64,000 bases of DNA from Callaeas wilsoni (Eukaryota; Chordata; Aves; Passeriformes; Callaeidae): assembly GCA_013398955.1 (NCBI GenBank), contig VWPU01014135.1, positions 682,001 to 746,000 on the forward strand. Direction: 5' to 3'. Positions 25,198 to 38,576 of this stretch are shown here, piece after piece; position 1 is the first letter of the stretch, and each line of letters begins with the position of its first letter. The position numbers and the translations under genes were made by a program. Below the pieces are notes generated by a model. It had not been told where the DNA came from, ran no database searches, and worked only from the letters and a program-made list of their open reading frames with translations.

Positions 25198-25640
25198 ATG
25201 GAACCATGGAATTGTTGAGGCTGGGAAAGAGCTGTAAGATCCTGGAGCCCAGCTGCTCCCCTAGCACTGCCACCACTGACCATGTCCCCAAGGGCCACAT
25301 GCAAACAGCTTTTGAATCCCACCAGGGACGGGGACTCCAGCTCTGCCCTGGGCAGCTGTGGCAGGGCTGGACAATGCTTTCCATGAAGGGATTTTTCCAC
25401 TGTCCACCCTGAGCCTGCCCTGGCCCAGCCCGAGGCCGTTCCCTCTCCTCCTGTCCCTGTTCCCTGGGAGCAGAGCCTGACCCTGTGGCTGCCCTGAGCC
25501 ACAAGGTCCCCCCTGATCCCCCTTTCCTCCAGGCTGAGCCCCTTTCCCAGCTCCCTCAGCCGCTCCTGGGGCTCCAGCCCTGCCCCAGCTCCGTTCCCTT
25601 CCCTGGGCTGGAGGTGCCGCTGCCCTGGTCCCCCTGGACA
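25198..25640 (-). mobile_element. CR1 LINE 3' fragment (GC-rich, diverged)
   Basis: Read on the plus strand, the segment follows the antisense layout of avian CR1 3' ends: GTTGAGGCTGGGAAAG, then a Cys/Pro-rich stretch, ACCATGTCCCCAAGGGCCAC, a GGGACTCCAGCTC box, CTGGGCAGC, TTTTTCCACTGTCCACCCTGA and CCCTCAGCCGCTCCTGG. The element therefore lies in the same orientation as DACH2. The copy is 5'-truncated, as is usual for CR1, and its reverse transcriptase region is absent. Its high GC content produces several long but meaningless open frames. Confidence 0.75.
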
Positions 25641-28600
25641 CCCCATTCCTGCCCCAAGGCAGGTGCCTCGGCCTTTGCACAGCCCAGCTCCCAGGAATGA
25701 GGGTCTGTCCTCCCAAAGGATGTCACCGAGCTGCCACTGGGGGTTCGAACACGAGCAGGCGGCAAAAAGCAGAGAAATGAAAATTTTGCTAAGAAAGGCT
25801 AAAATCACAGTTCGCAAATTGCCTTTATCTGTGCACTCTTTATCAAGAGGTGCGTAATTATACAGCTTTGACATTTTCATCAGTGTACTCTCATTAATAA
25901 CAGAGAAAATTATATCTATTTATAACTTCAACATATTTACAATTTATTCTGATGTTCACATGGCACTGGCAGTAAAAACACCTGAAAATATTTTATTAAT
26001 TCAAGCCTTAAAAACAAAGACCTGAGTTAGATGAGATACTTGGTTTGCAATAATAAGAAAAAATTAAATTAAAAAGTGCAGCAATTCGCTGGCTCAACAT
26101 CAGAACTAAAGTTTCACTGCACATAACTTCAGTCTAAAGTTCAGTATTAAGAAAATATACTGATTAAGAAAAACAAATACCACTGATGTCACCTGGTTAA
26201 ATTCTGTTCATTAAGGAGAAGCCTAAGCACTCCCACTAGGGCTCCTAATAAATATATAAAGAGCCTTCAAAATACTATTTTTAATATCCAAGATTATTTA
26301 CAATTTGTAATTTGTCCATGTTATTATTATCCCACCTTACTCCTACAAGCTTGCTCTTCACGCAGGTTTTAGTAATCTGGATTTCAAAATATTTAAAGTT
26401 GTTCTGTGCTTTAAAATGCTTCTTAATCCAGAGAGAAGCTTAAAAACTATTGATCTGCATTTTCCATATGGCAATTTAAAGTAACTATTTTGTTCAGACA
26501 GTAATAGCACCATGGCACTCCTCACCACGATGAGGAGGATTATTTCTACTGACAACAGAGAGAAGAAAAAATGTGAACTATTCAATAAAAGGTTAGTAGC
26601 AAAATTACTGTGGCACGAAAGAAAGGGGGAAAATGAAACAAAATAAACAAAATGCTCCTCACGGTCGTTATCGGGAGGTTATAAAATTTTTCTCAGCTAA
26701 CTCTCCTATTAACATTCACAAAGGTTTTTTTTCATGGTGATTTTTAAGCATCACTGTAGTCTGACTATTCCTCTACTGAGATTTTAAAGTGTCAGATGAG
26801 GATGGGTAGGAGGAACTTGCCAAGAAAAAAAAAAAAGATTCTTCAATTTTCTTCGCGGATTCAGCTTTTCCCTATTAATGTTGAGATTATTTCTTCAACT
26901 ATTTTGTTGCAAATATTTATGACTCCATATGGAACAACAGATGTTGAAGAGAAGGGATAGCAGAAAAGACTTCATTTTCAGCAATTACCCTGCTACTTGT
27001 TGTCATACTGTAGGTGTTCTTAGTGCATCTATTTTACATACCACCCTGTCCTTTCACACACTGCAAAAATGTCAGTTTGGATAATTAATGTAATAACTGT
27101 AGTCCAAATCATTTCCACAATGAAAAAAAAAATATAAATAGGACAACAGGAGGAAGAAATCAAGAAGGCAGGGGGAAGAGAGGAATTGCTCTAGCAGCTC
27201 TTCTGGAATATCTGATCAGAAATCAGTTTGGGAAGCTGCATTAGGTCCTTAATACAAAATCTTTCCCTTTGGGACAGATTCCAGTGACTGTCACCAAGAA
27301 CAGAAATCATACTGAGAAACAGGAAAACAAAGCTTTGCAGGAAGCAGCATAATCCTGTAGGATCATATGCAGTCAACACCACAGAGAGATTACAGTTAGG
27401 CATTGATTTATGCTAACATAACAATTATGACACACGAGATCCTTAACCTCTTAATATATTTTAGAATAGTATCAAACTAATATCAATATTATTACTATTG
27501 AGTTCAATTTCTGCAAGTACATGTATAACCAGCAGTTAAGCCTTTCCAATATTTGAAACAGGAGGAATACTGGATATTCCTGGATAATTATTCTTGCTTT
27601 ATTAAGGTTTATTTTACAGCTGTGTAAAATAGGTTATAAAGGACAATTCTGCTATTATGTCCTCCCCTGCTTAGGCTTAATAAATATTATATTCCACACC
27701 ATCCATTAAAGCCAAGCAGTGGAGAAAATAGGAGTGGCAGTAATCTCCTCCACAGATGTAAAATACCTTTAATAAAATAAGGGTGTATAACAGTCAGGAA
27801 CAAATTACTGAAGTCTGCTTTAATAAAATAGTACCCTTAAAGCAGTATTACTCTTAAGGTACTGACATTCCCACTGGTGATGCAGTGTATCCTTTCAAAG
27901 CAGTGCAGCTTGTTAAAATGGCAAGATATCTTTTTGCAATAGAGTGTTTGTGTCCAGGCAGATACAAGGTTTGTATAGAATGCATCGAGGGAGCCATAAA
28001 ACTGGTGGGAAACATATTTCTCCGTGGTATTTTAGTACTTCGAAAAATTCAATCACTGGGAAAAAATGTTTTGCTGTAAACATCTGAAGAGCATTATAAA
28101 AGCAATGGCTTCCCACAGCACCTGCTTAAATAATTTTAAGAGGGAGCGAGTATGTCTTTGCTCGTCTTCTAAAACTTATAGAAAGCTTCTCCTATTAATT
28201 TCCCTGGTGCTGTCAGGCCAGGGCACTTTTAATCAGAAATAATTATGAGTGCAATTGGGGAATGTTCACCGGCAGGATTTTTTGCACTGCAGAAATAAGA
28301 CAACTTTCAAAACTGATCGTTCAGAGAAATATGATTAACGGGAAAATATACCCAGGGAGATGAGCACCTGAAAGGTTTGCTTCCGAATGAATTACGAATT
28401 CCTCAGATGTCAATAAAGAAGGACTCTGCTTATATATCCCAGTGTTTGAATTCAGTTCAGTTACACATTGATTTTATAAACCCTGATTAAGCATGAGAAA
28501 TCCATCCCTTTTTACTTCACCTGTTCTAATTCTGACTCTTCCCCAGAAACCTTTAACCTTGCCCCAGCTCCTGATCCATCCCACGCAGCCCAGAGCACAT

Positions 28601-29218
28601 CCCTGACCCCTCCTGTGAGCCCATCCCCACTCCCCAGTGCCACCAGTCAGACAGTGCCAGAATCTCCTGCAGGACTACAGGTCACAGAGCTGAACCCTGA
28701 CACAACCAACCCTCGCTTGGGCTAAGAAACAGCCAGAATTTGCCTTATCTCTGTCCTCCTCCCCTGGTGAGCTAGGAGGGCGAGCAAGAGCCCCTCTGGC
28801 AGCAACGCAGCCGTGGTGTGTGGATGTGACACTGCAGTGACAGAGTGACCAGACTCACGGATATTCCAGCAGCAATCCTGTCCATGGCAGCTCCTCACCA
28901 CCAAATGATTACACGATGCTCTGGGGAAAGACAAGTTTTCCTAGCACACAGCCAATCTATCAACAGGAAAACCTCTTTCTGACCCAAATGGCAGCTGTGA
29001 TCAGGGTATAAATGGAAGCTAAGCACCAAGCACTCCACATCCACTACTCTGCAGCCTAATAACTGGGAAGTCTGCTGCTGTCACTTGTCCTGAGCGCTTT
29101 TGAAAGGTCAAATACTGGGGAGAGGAAAGGAAGAGGAGAACTTTCTGCAGAAGGCAGCAGCTATCTGACATTAATCTGCTGTGTTCCTGCCTCAGAGGAG
29201 CCCGAGCTGCTGGGGAGG

Positions 29219-29314
29219 TGGATGCTGTGATGCCAGGGATGCTGTGGATGCTGTGCTGTCAGGGATGCTGTGGATGCTGTGCTGCCAGGGATGCTGTGGA
29301 TGCTGTGCTGCCAG
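29219..29314. repeat. 26-bp minisatellite, about 3.7 copies
   Basis: Three complete 26-bp units start at 29237, 29263 and 29289 (GGATGCTGTGGATGCTGTGC then TGCCAG or TGTCAG), preceded by a partial unit. Two units are identical and one differs by a single base. The unit is itself built from a shorter GGATGCTGT duplication. Such arrays are commonly length-variable between individuals. Confidence 0.95.
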
Positions 29315-32300
29315 GTGCTCCCAGCCCCTCAGCCCTACAGCCGTGGCACCTCTGCAGTGCCCACCTTCTTCACAGTGACCCCCAGCACAGAGCTGAGACA
29401 GAACACCACTTGTAAAAAACGTGTGAACTATTCCAGCAGTTCCAGGGTCTGCTTCCCTCTACCTGGTTACCAGTATGGGGCAGGATTACAACTCCCAGCA
29501 CCTTGTCAACAGTTTCCCTCTACTCCTCTTGGCCCAAACACCTGTGCCACCAACCTGGAACAGCAAAATTGATGAAGCCACGCTGTGTTAGGGAGCGCAC
29601 ACAGCAGAGTTTGGCAGTGGAGCCCTGATGCTTGGGCTAATTGCATTAAAAAGTCATTCCTGGAGAATTGAGAAATGAGGATTTTTTGCCCCTCACAGCC
29701 ATGTGTAGGTACAATCCCATTCTTCTGGTGGTCTGGCGTTGCAAACCCATTGCTCGGAAAACTTTAAGAAACTTCATGAATATTTTAGTTCCAAATCACT
29801 GTAATTTATGTAGTAGGCTAAGACAAACAAAAAAATCCCAGTGGTGTCATCATTACTAAATAAAACCTACTAAACAGATTTCTGAATAAACTCTTGGAGT
29901 TGCATGCTTCTCAACTAGAACAAGACACAAAGCAGAACAAATCACATAGGAACCCAGACCCCTGATGCATTCAAAGACTTCAAATCAGCCTTGGACTTGG
30001 TTGGTGGCTGAAAAATCCAACTTTATGGACATGCAACTTTCTGTGGCTTCTGGATTTGGTGGCTAATGCCTGGGGAGACGGTGAGGGGCCACAGAGAGCA
30101 GAACTCTGCCACTGGCTTCCAGGGAAAAGCAGAGGGAAGGAAAATAGCACCTTCTTAAGAACCCTCCCACTGCCAACACAGAAGGTGAAAACCGAGCCCT
30201 GACCAAAACCAGAAATACCTTGCCCATATTCAGTTTAAAAAGGGTGAGTAACTAAAATGGATCAAACACTTGTCTGCGTACTTTCTTGCAAAGGACAGCA
30301 ATGAGGCTCTGCACTCCATCGGTGCATCTGTCCTTCCAGCAGGCCTCCCTGCAGGCCAGCCAGGAGCACGAACTTACTGCTCTAAGCCATATTATCAGCT
30401 CTATAAGCATAAAACCCTTTACAAATGTTTAGGTTTTGATTACTGCTCCTGTGACGTACGGCTTTTAGCAAGCGAAGCGTTTTCCTTTCCCAACTGCCTC
30501 ACTCTCTTTGCAGGGCACATTATATTTTCACTTTGGCTTATTCTACCTCCTTGCTTTGAAACCCTGCATTACTTGAGAGAGTGGCTGACATCCCCATTCA
30601 TGATAGTGCACAAAATGAAGCTTAATGAATCCCCAAAGCAATGTACTTCACGTGCTAAAATCAATGTACATTGCCTGCTACAGTATCTCCCAGTGAAATG
30701 GAGGCATTTGCTCAGAAATTTCTATCTCAACAGGGTCTTTTTTCTTTTTGTAGCGTTTAACTGCCTTTTGTCTGCTCTTGTCTCCCTCCAGTGTTGCTCA
30801 GATGGCAATCTTTTATTCCTTGTGCAAACTCATTTGGAAAATGCTGGATGGGCTACAGCTGTGTACTGCTATGTAAGGTCTAATCCATGTCAAGCAGTGC
30901 TTTATACACACTGAATAAACACAATGAAGCAATGTTTTAATTGATTATTAAAAAGGCAGGGTTCTGGGCTGAAAGCAGTATTTAAAATCAGATTTAATCA
31001 GCTAGTTTTGTACCATTCTGAAAGGTAGTGATGCTGTACACGCTGCCACTCGAGCCCTGGGGTTCTCACAGAGGTGACTGCAAGCCAAGGGGACGAGGCT
31101 GGGCATGAAGCTATTTCTGGGTGGTTTGGGCAAACTCCCAAGGCTGTGGCCGATGAAAAACAAGCAGTGGGTCAAAATATCAGTGAACACAAACCTTACC
31201 TGGGAAGGTGTTTTCCCACATAGCTTCCAGGAAAATAAAATTCACATTTTTCCAGAGTCAGTCCAGGTGCTGGGGAACCTTTGCAGCTCAGTCTCAAACA
31301 GTAAAATCTGCTCTGGCTTTTACGATGCAGAGTCTGGATTTACACTCTCTAGCAGTAAATACTGACTTCAAATCAACCTGCATTGCATCTGACAAAGGTA
31401 TCCGAGTTGGATGTGCAGTCCAGAGCCATAAAAAGTCTCTTTATGTGATTCGTGCAAACCAACAACTATTAGACAGTGCAACAAAATTAGAAATAGCAAT
31501 AATAGTAATAATGAAAGACAAATAATTGGTAATCAAAACACTCATGCATCCAAAAAAAGGTGCCTCTGACCCTCCACAGGACACTACACCTGGGGAACCA
31601 CAGATTTTCTGAAGGATTATTTGAAAGTTTGGGCAACAATTAGTCCAAAATGACATCCAAAATCTAAATTCCTCTTTATTCCAATAAAAGTTCTCCACTG
31701 ACTCTACTTCTCCGTGGCACCCCACAAATCTATGTGAAAAAGGCATTGTAAAGCAACTAAGTTTTTCTTTCCTTTTTCCTTCCAGCAAAACTACCACTGT
31801 TGTCCTGAAATTTCGGGAGGAAAAACTGCTAATGTCTATTAGGCGGCAGCATGAAAAATCTTCATTAGCTTGAAGTACATGAATTATCAATCAAATGAGA
31901 AATAAGCAGAGAGCAGCTGAAAATGGCAAACTGCTATAATTACAAATGATGTCTTTGCATGACTGTGTCTCAAGAATTGTTACAGGATGCTGTGCAAAAA
32001 CCCCAACATTTACATCCACACTCCAGAATAATATGATCCATTACAATGATGTACTTTGGAGCAGAAATATCATTTTTTATGTTTCACATTGTTTCTGTTT
32101 TAGACACTGAATCTATACTTTATTTTTTAAAAAGGATGAATTTGCCTTAGAGAACTGACAGCTTATATGAATATTTTAGTTTTGCTTGCAAGTAACAGGA
32201 AAAAAAACACAACATAAAACTCAAGCCCCAAGTTCCCCAGAATGCCTACTGAGAATAAATTTTATGTTTATTTGTATTTCATTTTCCTTGAACAACTGCC

Positions 32301-32789
32301 TTTCCCTTGGGTATTTATTAAAAGCATAAAAAGAATGAGCCAAATTCACTTCTCAATAACATCCATTCAGCATTGTTGGAGCTTGCAAAATTGCACTAGA
32401 CCAGCCAAGGGGAAAATTTCACTCACTGTTTAGTAAATTTTTTTTTTTTTTCTGGTTGAGAAGATGTATTGTTTAATCTTTAAATTCTCTGCCTGCCCCT
32501 GCTTATCAAAGGAGAAAAAGCAGCTGTTTGGTTATAAATTCGTGACCTCACACAGGAATAATGTGATGTATGTGCTGGGCTGTGGGTTACTTGGGGCAGT
32601 TCTGCACCAGGCAATTCCCATTGGATGTGCTGAGGATTCCAGTGCAGTTCCCATCGACTCCACTACACAAAGCAATGGCTCCATTTTCTTCTGTACTATT
32701 TGCCTGAAGATCCCCATAAATAATCTTATTTAATCTACATTCTAAACCCCTCAGATTGAGGCAGCATTAGTAGGGGAATGGTTTAAAGC

Positions 32790-32825
32790 GAATTTGGCCA
32801 CCGGGATGAATTTGGCCACCGGGAA
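32790..32825. repeat. 18-bp tandem duplication
   Basis: GAATTTGGCCACCGGGAT is followed directly by a second copy differing only at the last base. It is a short intronic duplication. Confidence 0.9.
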
Positions 32826-35800
32826 GGCTGGAGGAGCATTTTTACAGCGCATGGCAGAGACATCCACTTCTGCCGGAGGTGAGTCAGGGAAATCCACAAA
32901 AACCAACAGAAGGTTGGGCTGTGACCACAACAGAGCTGGTTCCTGATGCAGCCAAGGTGTCCCCACGTGTCCCTCCCACCTCCTGCCCACCAGGCCAGGC
33001 TGGGCTGCCCAAGGTCGCTCCTCACCCGCTGCTGCAGGCGTCTTAAAACTGACCTGATCCCATAAACCCCAATTCCCGTGATAAAAGATCACTTCTCCCA
33101 CCATCAGCATGGCTTCTGTACAGTTTGAGCTCGTCTTTTTTAATCAGAGCTTGCAGGAAAGGTCATTAAGACAGAGAAATTGAGACTCCTAAACAGAGCA
33201 CATGGCCAAAAGCTGGGATTAGCACTTCTTGTCCACCGCTACCCACGAAATTACAGTTTATAGCTTTGTGAGTAGAAAAATGATGTCTTTAAGATCTAAG
33301 CCAATGTTTTCAGGAGTCTCGTGGATTGTCTTTACTGCTAGCAAAAGAACCCCCCCAAATCTAGCAGCGAGTAATGTGACCATTGCCCTTGGCAGCACCA
33401 TTAAACTGGGCAGTGAACTACTTCAAATAGCTGCGAGTGTTAAACATTAGTTCTGCCTTAAGTAGGTTGATTTTAACAGTCAAATGTGCACTGCAGTCTA
33501 TGTGAACATTAAAAGCACCTTTCAAACTTAATTTTACAGAAATGTTAACGACCAGAACAAACTATTGAAGGCAAAGAAGAAAAGTAATTATTTCAACAGA
33601 TGAAAGGAAACAGTAAATTAACACTCTTGTTTTAAAAGGGGGCTCAGTAACTTATCTGCTTTAAGGAAATACCATTAACTGGAGGTACCATGGATATTTC
33701 ACTTAATATGTTTATGGTTTGGGCTTTCTTTTCTCTTCTGACCTTTAAAAATAAGGTCTGAGGCGAAAGGAGAGCCGTAAATCTTTAATTGAAATACAAC
33801 AAGTTCCAGAAACTGCTTTATCAAAATCACAGCAAGGGAATCGGTTCCTAGATATCGACATTACGTGTCATGTACACACACATCAAAGCCATCAACAGCA
33901 ACAACCTTTATGGCCACAGAGGCCCCTGAATTCTGAAGAAAGGAGAAAGACAGAATCAGAATTACTCAGAAATATTCCTAACATACCACCACTGCCTACG
34001 TACATTAAAAAAACCTAGGGACAGCTAAACTAATCCTATTATTGCATTAAAAAATATCCAGGGAGAAATTTGTCATAGTTTAGAAAATGTTAAGCTGCTT
34101 GTTATAAATACAAAACACACCAGTTTTTGTGCATGAGCTGTTATTCAGTGCAATTTTGAAAACTGTTTAAAAACAGTCACTGGCTTGTAAGCAAGATTTT
34201 CTTACCATATGTGTTGCAATATGGAAGCAGATTGTGGACATTTCCAAAGGAATTTCATATATATATTTAAAAAATGTTTACAGTAAAATTTAGGTGATCA
34301 TTAGGGTTTTTTTTTTTGTGGACATGCATTTTCCACACAATAAAAAAAATGCATTGATTTAAATGTGGGGTTTGAAAATCATTTATTCTGCATTATCAAC
34401 ACAGCTATATATGTTTTTCATTCTGAAATCACTCACTTGCAGACCTCAAATGATGAAATGGTTAATTATCCTTGTGACTTACACAGGTCCACTTTGAAAA
34501 TACAGTCAATTTAAGGTTTCTTCAGCAAAGCTGCATTGCTGATGAAAGTGGCTTTAATCCGGGCTTTTAAATTAGTATTTTTTCATGAAGGATATTTTAG
34601 TAAAGATATTACATTGTACTGCACAATCTGCAAGTGTTTATGCAGATTTCTAGGGATGCTAAACGCTAAATGCACACACACATGCACACAGGACATACAG
34701 GACCCAAGAGGTAAGGAAAGAACTGCATACAGAATTTAGCAATCCTGAAGTAAATTGAGAAGCAGAAGGTCAGGAAAAACTGATGATGTAGTCTCAGCAA
34801 ACACTGCCTTTGACAGGAAAGCCAATTTAAGTAGTTCCCACGCCCCACAGCACAGCTCAGCAGCCCCTTCTGTGAAAATCTTTTGGATGCCTATTTTTAA
34901 ACTGCATCACATAAAGAGTCTCTTCACTAACACCTCTGGATGATGCAGGGTTATTATTTTGGGGAGACATTTTCTTGCTTAAGGTATTTTGATGTGGGAA
35001 TAGGCACAATCTGGTTCATTCTTACACATTACTTAAATCGTGGCAGTTAATGTCATGTCAGATAAGAATAGGAGGAAGAGTTGTTTAAGGCCCTTGAACA
35101 AGCAAGACGTATTATTTTGTCCAATTTAAAGAAGAAATTGAGGAGTGTGTGGAAAAATACCCATGACTTTCTGGCATGAAAGGAGAAGTCTGCTCCACAA
35201 ATTAACTCTCCCTTTAACAGTCTCATTTGAGGGTACTAAAGGGGGTAATTGAAGGAACAACAGCTGAAGACAACCCTTCAAGAGAGAACTGCAAGCTGGA
35301 AGACCTTTAACGTGTGTTATCAGAGCCACCCAGACACTGTCAGATCCGCTACCCAAGCCAAGCTCAGCCTGCCACTCCTGCATCCATCACCCCGTGCTGG
35401 ATTGATCATTATTTGGTATTGAGATGTGATAAATACCACCACGTTCGAGCCTTTCAACAGCAGCTCCCGAAATGCACGGTGACAGTGCTGTTGCTATAAA
35501 CATATCTGCAGCAATTATTAGGGTGAGAAGAATTTGTGAGCCAGCAGTCTAAAAGCATAAGTTTCAGCTGCACACAGCAAGGTATACACTTATTTAAAAA
35601 GAAATGTGAAATTCAGTCTTCCACAAAAGCAGCAGTGTCATGAGAAAACTCAGGCTTTAAGTTTTGTAAACGCTGCGTTTTCAATATTAGAGTGTCAGTC
35701 TTCATTCACTCTCTGACAACGTTGTCAATCAAACAGCAATCTAGTTTCGTAAGACTTTAACCAAAGATCAAAGCAATGATACTGCTGAGTTCACATTACC

Positions 35801-36830
35801 TTCCCAGAGATAACTACTTGAGCACTTTCACAGCACTGCATCGATATTAACTTTGCACCATTCCTTCCAAGCAAATAAAACAGGACAAAGTTTGACAGCC
35901 CTGCTGGCTTCTGCTCTCAGCCCTGATCCAAACAGAATCCCAGTGCCATTCCCTCTGTCCCTTGTAACTCCTCCTGGATATTGAAGGTGAGCACGGCAGG
36001 ACTTGCGTTGAGCTAAACTTTCATCAATTAAAAGAAAATGAAATGTGCTTTCTGTCTCCTTTGAGGAACACATCAAATGTCTTTTCCTCAATAACAATAG
36101 TTGGGCAATAAAAAGATGAGTGAGCAAAATGTGGTATATCATCGTTTTGCCTTTGACTCCAGCCCAATGGCAAATGAAAGGCATCCAAAATCAATTTCCA
36201 GAAGCTAATAAATTCAGTATGTGAAAGCAGTGAAAATATAACTTTTGCAGCCTCATCATCAAGCTGATTTGTAAGCAAAGCTGGGCCCAATTGCTGCACC
36301 CTATGGCACCCATATTTTCAGTTTCATGCAGGTAATATACTATTTCTACACAGTTTCTATTCCGAGGCTAAACACAGAGATATATACATATATATCTTCT
36401 TTGCACAAACATATGTCCTGGTAATATCATAATAAAAATCTGAATGTGCAGTGCCCAGGAAATGGTGGCGATCCCTATCAGTTACTTCCTCCAGTAGCAG
36501 TGAAGGGAAGGTGAAGGCAAATGCTGCTCCAAGGGCACAATCCAAGCACAGCTGCTTCCCACAGCTCCCCAGAATTCCAGGGCAGGCCTCTTTATGGCAG
36601 CACGGGCAGGGGCTGTGCGGGCTTTTATTTGCTTGTTAACTGCAACACTTGCCAGGCCACGCCCAGCTAAAGGCAGGATTCCACAGGGAATATCGTGTGG
36701 CCATAATCACACCTTAAAATACTCCTGAGCAGTGCTGAATACCCTGCAGGGTATGGCTCTGGATCTTACACTGCTGAGGGCTTCCACTCACCCCAAGCAG
36801 TTCTTCCACGATAGACTATGGATTTTTTAA

Positions 36831-36991
36831 AATCTAAACCAACTGGAGACAGCAATATTACACAAGGTCAATTACACTTACCTAACACACTCAGAAGTCA
36901 TTAAAAGTGTTAAAATTTTCTTGGTGTGGTACATACTTAAAAAGAATAAATAAAGTAGGAAAAAAACCAAAACATCAAAACCAAAAAGGTT
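36831..36991. repeat. Left copy of a diverged direct repeat (about 160 bp)
   Basis: This segment aligns with 38412-38576 in the same orientation. Shared blocks include AACCAACTG, TATTACA, CACTTA, GTCATTAA, ACTTAAAAAGAATAA and CAAAACA-CAAAACCAA, with small gaps. By eye the identity is roughly 70-75 percent. It is not a repeat family I recognise. The two copies bracket the CpG-rich island. Confidence 0.65.
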
Positions 36992-37864
36992 TTGGACCCT
37001 GAAGGTTTCTTTGTCAATATATGGATTTGTTTCCTACAGGAAAAAAAAAGACATAAAGAGAAAAAAACTGAAGGGATACAGGCAGGCAGGCAAGCTGGGT
37101 GCTGGAAAGAGCTTGAATTGGCAGTGGAAATGTGGCTGGGGAGTGCAGCTGAAGAATGATGGTGTATATGGACTGAGGACATGTGCGAGGTTTGGAAAAC
37201 AGCAGGTGGAGGAAACTGTGGAACGGAATTATATTTAAAGGGGAGAAGTTAGAACTAGGTGAGAACAGTAAAGGAATCACACTCGGGAGTGTAAAATATT
37301 GCTTTGTCACTTAGTTCATACTGTGAACATGTCCAGGTTTTTTCTTCCAAGTCACCAGCAATGGGAAATGCTGTTCTTTCTTACTCTATTTCTCACCAGG
37401 GCACCATTCTCCTCAGATGCTGGCAGCTTTTGGGAGCCTAGACTGTTATTATGGGACCTGGGACAATTATTTCCTCACACTGCAAGAAACACTCTGCTGA
37501 TTTTTTCTTTTGTTAGAAATACCAGATCACGTTTCCTCTCTCTTTACTCCAGGATTTTAGTGAGCAGTTGGAAATGAGTGACTATGAAACCCAACTCAAA
37601 TCTGAGTAACACTGTAAAACCTTCTTTCTTTCATGTTTGTTGTATCTACTTTACCTGTTCACCTCTAATGTTTACAAGCAAGAAATAATGATTTTTTAGT
37701 CTCAAACACTGTTTCTCCAGCTGAAGAGTCTGAGCCATGCCTGCCCTCCACACTTCCAGCTTTCTAAAACATATCCATTAAAAAACCAGGAAGCGTGAGA
37801 GATTATGTCGCTGGTATTTCTGTAGCAGTGAACAAGCACAAGAGTATCCTTCCAACCTCCTTTG

Positions 37865-38345
37865 CAGACAGAGCGGGTTAGGAAGTGTGAACGCAAATGC
37901 GAAGCCACCTGTAGAACAGCGGCCCTTCCGTGTGTGTGTAAGGGCTCACCTGGGTGTCCTGCCCGTGCTGTGGAGCCGGTGACCGCCCTGCTCCATCCCC
38001 CGGGGCCGGCAGCAGCAGAACAGAACGCTGATCTGGGCAGAGGCACACGGGCCCAGGCGTTCCACGTGAAACGCACGCGAAGCTGTGAACACAGCGCAAC
38101 GCCTGCAGCGAGCGGCTCTGCGAGAAGCCAGTCCTGTCCACATCCCCCTGCCACCTCCGTGACCCCACGGGCCAGCACACGGGGTCCTGGGCGTGTTGGG
38201 GTGATCCCTGCCCTGGGGGGACTCCGACACACCTCACGGGCACGGCACATCTCTCTCGGCAGCCCAAGGAACATGGAGCTGTGATTTGATGCGTCACGAA
38301 CCACGGCAGCACTGCAAAGGGCCCTCTTCGATGTGAGCGTGGTTC
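37865..38345. promoter_or_regulatory. Orphan CpG-rich island in the 32-kb intron
   Basis: By hand count this roughly 480-bp stretch holds about 36 CpG dinucleotides at a GC content near 60 percent, which satisfies the usual CpG-island criteria in an otherwise CpG-poor AT-rich intron. It overlaps no DACH2 exon and no recognised transposable element. Open frames through it on both strands look like a by-product of GC content. Possible explanations are an internal or antisense promoter, an enhancer, or the remnant of an old GC-rich insertion. Confidence 0.5.
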
Positions 38346-38411
38346 AAGAGCTCGACACTCAAAGTACCTGTTCATAAAACATCCTTAAACTCCTTCTGCT
38401 GCTGAGCACCC

Positions 38412-38576
38412 TGATCTGAACCAACTGCAGAGAGAGGTATTACAGAACATCGATCACACTTAACGTGCTTACACGTCATTAACACTCACAATTTCCTCGG
38501 GGTCTGGTGTTTACTTAAAAAGAATAATCAAATCAAAAGAAACCCCACCAAAACACCAAAACCAAGCAGATTTTTG
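38412..38576. repeat. Right copy of a diverged direct repeat (about 165 bp)
   Basis: Partner of 36831-36991, offset by about 1.58 kb in the same orientation. The shared ACTTAAAAAGAATAA core and the following CAAAACACCAAAACCAA make the relationship clear despite gaps. Confidence 0.65.

Noticed and set aside
25173..25880. 235-codon open frame on the minus strand
   Set aside because: It runs through the GC-rich CR1 fragment; the translation is Gly/Arg-rich low-complexity sequence without the CR1 reverse transcriptase, so it is not a gene.
31441..31890. 149-codon minus-strand open frame in DACH2 orientation
   Set aside because: No similarity to dachshund proteins and no splice-site pair that would join it in frame to neighbouring exons.
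33760..33960. Possible unrecognised exon or conserved element
   Set aside because: No open frame in phase with DACH2 and no convincing acceptor-donor pair on the minus strand.
37702..38375. Overlapping 140-200-codon frames on both strands
   Set aside because: They coincide with the CpG-rich island, where stop codons are rare; no conserved motif is visible in any of the frames.
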